Assembly: GCA_031374735.1 (NCBI GenBank)
Contig: JANMGQ010000277.1
Span: 1 to 26,026 of the forward strand
DNA: 26,026 nucleotides
Reading direction: 5' to 3'
From: JABFRJ01 sp031374735
Lineage (GTDB): Bacteria; Pseudomonadota; Alphaproteobacteria; Rhizobiales; Hyphomicrobiaceae
The notes beneath the pieces are model-generated. The model made no database searches. It saw only the letters and a program-made list of their open reading frames with translations, and had not been told where the DNA came from. Position numbers and translations under genes: made by a program. Positions 24,539 to 26,026 of this stretch are shown here, piece by piece. Every line of letters starts with the position of its first letter. Position 1 is the stretch's first letter.

Positions 24539-25765
24539 ATGCCCCTCGACCTCGTCATCAAAGCTGCGCGTGTCAGCGGCGCGGAAGATCGCCTCGTCGA
24601 CATCGGCATTGTCGGCAGCAAAATCGCGGCGATCGCACCTGATCTCTCTGCGGGTCACATGATCGATGCCGGTGGGCGTCTGGTCATTCCCGGTTTCGTC
24701 GAAACGCACATCCACTTGGACAAGTCGTGCGTCATCGATCGCTGCGCCATAGATGAGGGCACGTTGGCCGAAGCCATCCGCGAGACGGCGCGGGTGAAAC
24801 GTGATTTCACAGTCGTGGACATCGCGGCTCGCGCACGGCGTACGTTTGAGAAGGCAATTCTCGCTGGCACCATGCACATGCGCACGCATGTCGAAGTGGA
24901 CCCGCGCATCGGATTGAAGGGCTTTGAAGCCGTACGCGCGGTCGCGAACGAGTATGCCTTTGCGATCGACGTCGAGATCTGTGTGTTCCCCCAGGAGGGC
25001 CTGCTTAACGATCCCGGCACGGAGGACCTACTTATCGAGGCCTGCAAGGCGGGTGCACACGTCGTTGGCGGTTGCCCCTATGCCGATACGAATCCCCACG
25101 ACCAGATCGAGCGCATCTTCACAATCGCGCAACAGTTCGATCGCGACATCGATTTTCACCTGGATTTCGATCTTGATCCCACATGGACGCATCTTGCCGA
25201 GGTGTGCCGGCAGACCAAGCGTTTCGGCATGCAGCGGCGCGTCGCGATCGGTCATGTCACGAAGCTGTCGGCGATGCCGCTGCCACAGTTCGACGCCGCC
25301 GCACGGCTTTTGGCCGAAGCCGGCGTCGCCGTCACGGTCTTGCCGGCGACCGATCTGTTCCTCATGGGGCGCGGCCACGAGCACAACGTGCCACGCGGCG
25401 TGACGCGCGCGGACCTGTTGGCGAAACACGGCGTCACCTGCTCCATTGCCACCAACAACGTGCTCAACGCCTTTACGCCGTACGGCGACTGCTCGCTGTG
25501 CCGGATGGCCAACATGTTTGCCAACGTCGCGCAGCTTGGGCGTCCGTCCGATCTCGTGCGTTGCATGGAGATGGTAACGACCGAGGCCGCAAAGCTTATG
25601 AACCTGCGCGGCTACGGCATCGCGGTGGGTCATGCCGCCGACATCGTCATTCTCGATGCGACGTCAAGCGCAGCGGCTATTGCAGAAGTCGCGCAACCAC
25701 TGTTCGGCCTCAAGCGGGGCCGGCGCAGCTTCTCGCGCCCAGCAGGCGAGATCTTGCGACCGTGA
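24539..25765 (+). CDS. Cytosine-deaminase-like amidohydrolase with altered active site
   Basis: This 408-residue amidohydrolase-superfamily protein is closest in layout to CodA. His57 and His59 (ETHIHLDKS), Gln152 in FPQEG, His207 (HLDFD) and His239 (GHVTKL) match the E. coli metal and catalytic positions. But the Glu of HCDE is Phe210, and the HDD that provides the metal Asp and its neighbour reads TNN (Asn306, Asn307). The first change removes the proton shuttle, the second a metal ligand, if this by-eye alignment holds. So it is probably not a true cytosine deaminase; it may hydrolyse another N-heterocycle or amide. Length is normal and there are no frameshifts. The ATG at 24539 fits family starts; the ribosome site is weak. 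It lies 21 bases after the GT39 gene, so it may be co-transcribed, though functions seem unrelated. Confidence 0.85.
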   Translation: MPLDLVIKAARVSGAEDRLVDIGIVGSKIAAIAPDLSAGHMIDAGGRLVIPGFVETHIHLDKSCVIDRCAIDEGTLAEAIRETARVKRDFTVVDIAARARRTFEKAILAGTMHMRTHVEVDPRIGLKGFEAVRAVANEYAFAIDVEICVFPQEGLLNDPGTEDLLIEACKAGAHVVGGCPYADTNPHDQIERIFTIAQQFDRDIDFHLDFDLDPTWTHLAEVCRQTKRFGMQRRVAIGHVTKLSAMPLPQFDAAARLLAEAGVAVTVLPATDLFLMGRGHEHNVPRGVTRADLLAKHGVTCSIATNNVLNAFTPYGDCSLCRMANMFANVAQLGRPSDLVRCMEMVTTEAAKLMNLRGYGIAVGHAADIVILDATSSAAAIAEVAQPLFGLKRGRRSFSRPAGEILRP

Positions 25766-25847
25766 GCTGCTACCTCGCGCGGTCGCCATCGGCCTCGTGA
25801 GACCAGTGGTCAGAAGTATTGACGGATGCGCCTCCCCCCACCTGTCA

Positions 25848-25868
25848 TGGCCGGCCTTGTGCCGGCCA
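25848..25868. repeat. Intergenic palindrome, GC-rich (REP-like)
   Basis: TGGCCGGC and GCCGGCCA form a perfect eight-base stem with loop CTTGT, preceded by CCTGTCA and followed by CCC. Elements of the form GTCATGGCCGG-loop-CCGGCCA recur widely between genes in Bradyrhizobium-like and related alphaproteobacteria. It lies between two converging genes, and could also act as a two-way transcription barrier. The family assignment is from memory of such repeats. Confidence 0.6.
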
Positions 25869-25890
25869 CCCATTTTGCAACGCACTAGTC

Positions 25891-26026
25891 TTACTGCGTC
25901 ATGAACTGCGCGGCCTTGACGAAACCACAGTGGCGGCATGGCAGCAAGGACATCTCGGTAGCGTCTGGGCGAGAGCTGCTGTCAGCCTGCGCCGCATCGT
26001 TGTAATAGAGTTCGGGACGTGGCGTT
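25891..26026 (-). CDS. C-terminal end of an unrecognised protein (5' part missing)
   Basis: On the minus strand an open frame enters from the right edge and ends at TAA (25891-25893), giving 44 residues. The segment contains RPELYYNDAAQAD and ends LLPCRHCGFVKAAQFMTQ. It has balanced, protein-like composition and a Cys-x-x-Cys pair (PCRHCG) that could bind a metal or form a disulfide. I do not recognise the family. It would converge with the CodA-like gene, with the palindrome between them, which is a sensible layout for a real gene end. Confidence 0.5.
   Translation of the reverse strand, partial: TPRPELYYNDAAQADSSSRPDATEMSLLPCRHCGFVKAAQFMTQ

Noticed and set aside
1..26026. CRISPR arrays, toxin-antitoxin pairs, restriction or other defence genes
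   Set aside because: I looked for spaced direct repeats and for small paired genes; none is present.

Overview
The window looks like chromosomal DNA from a high-GC alphaproteobacterium, most likely of the Hyphomicrobiales (Rhizobiales). The evidence is a PopZ-like (DUF2497) gene directly after a TolC gene, an AapP-type amino-acid ABC ATPase, a DUF6538-type integrase remnant, and intergenic palindromes of a style common in that order. No plasmid, phage or CRISPR machinery is visible apart from the integrase remnant beside a tRNA gene.

Layout. (1) 1-4251: a creatininase-family gene (cut by the left edge) diverges from an oligopeptide-type solute-binding protein, a ketopantoate-reductase-family protein and an SDR oxidoreductase. 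This looks like an uptake and catabolism cluster whose substrate cannot be read from sequence. (2) 4377-9994: a leftward block with a UvrD/PcrA helicase, a class I cytochrome P450 and an AbgB-like M20 amidohydrolase. (3) 10212-14514: a TolC-family outer-membrane channel and a very Pro/Ala-rich PopZ-like polar organiser with an atypical C-terminus, converging with D-Ala-D-Ala ligase. (4) 14515-15358: a decayed tyrosine-recombinase N-terminus lying 3' of tRNA-Asn(GUU). (5) 15484-19340: dnaN, recF and a D-hydantoinase/dihydropyrimidinase in tandem on the minus strand, without dnaA upstream or gyrB downstream. (6) 19580-25765: an FkbM methyltransferase overlapping a haloacetate-dehalogenase-like hydrolase, an orphan polar-amino-acid ABC ATPase, an RBBP9-type hydrolase, a GT39 membrane glycosyltransferase and a cytosine-deaminase-like amidohydrolase. 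(7) A palindromic repeat and the C-terminus of an unrecognised minus-strand protein close the window.

Common themes. Four separate hydrolases of amide or cyclic-amide type (creatininase, M20, hydantoinase, CodA-like) lie among two incomplete ABC systems: a binding protein without permeases and an ATPase without permeases. This suggests a soil or water heterotroph with scattered capacity for N-heterocycle and amide use. I found no clear new multigene system. The most interesting points are the altered catalytic residues in the CodA-like protein, the fully conserved fluoroacetate-dehalogenase active site, the shortened PopZ C-terminus at a synteny break, the tRNA-linked integrase relic, and several unassigned repeats in divergent promoter regions.
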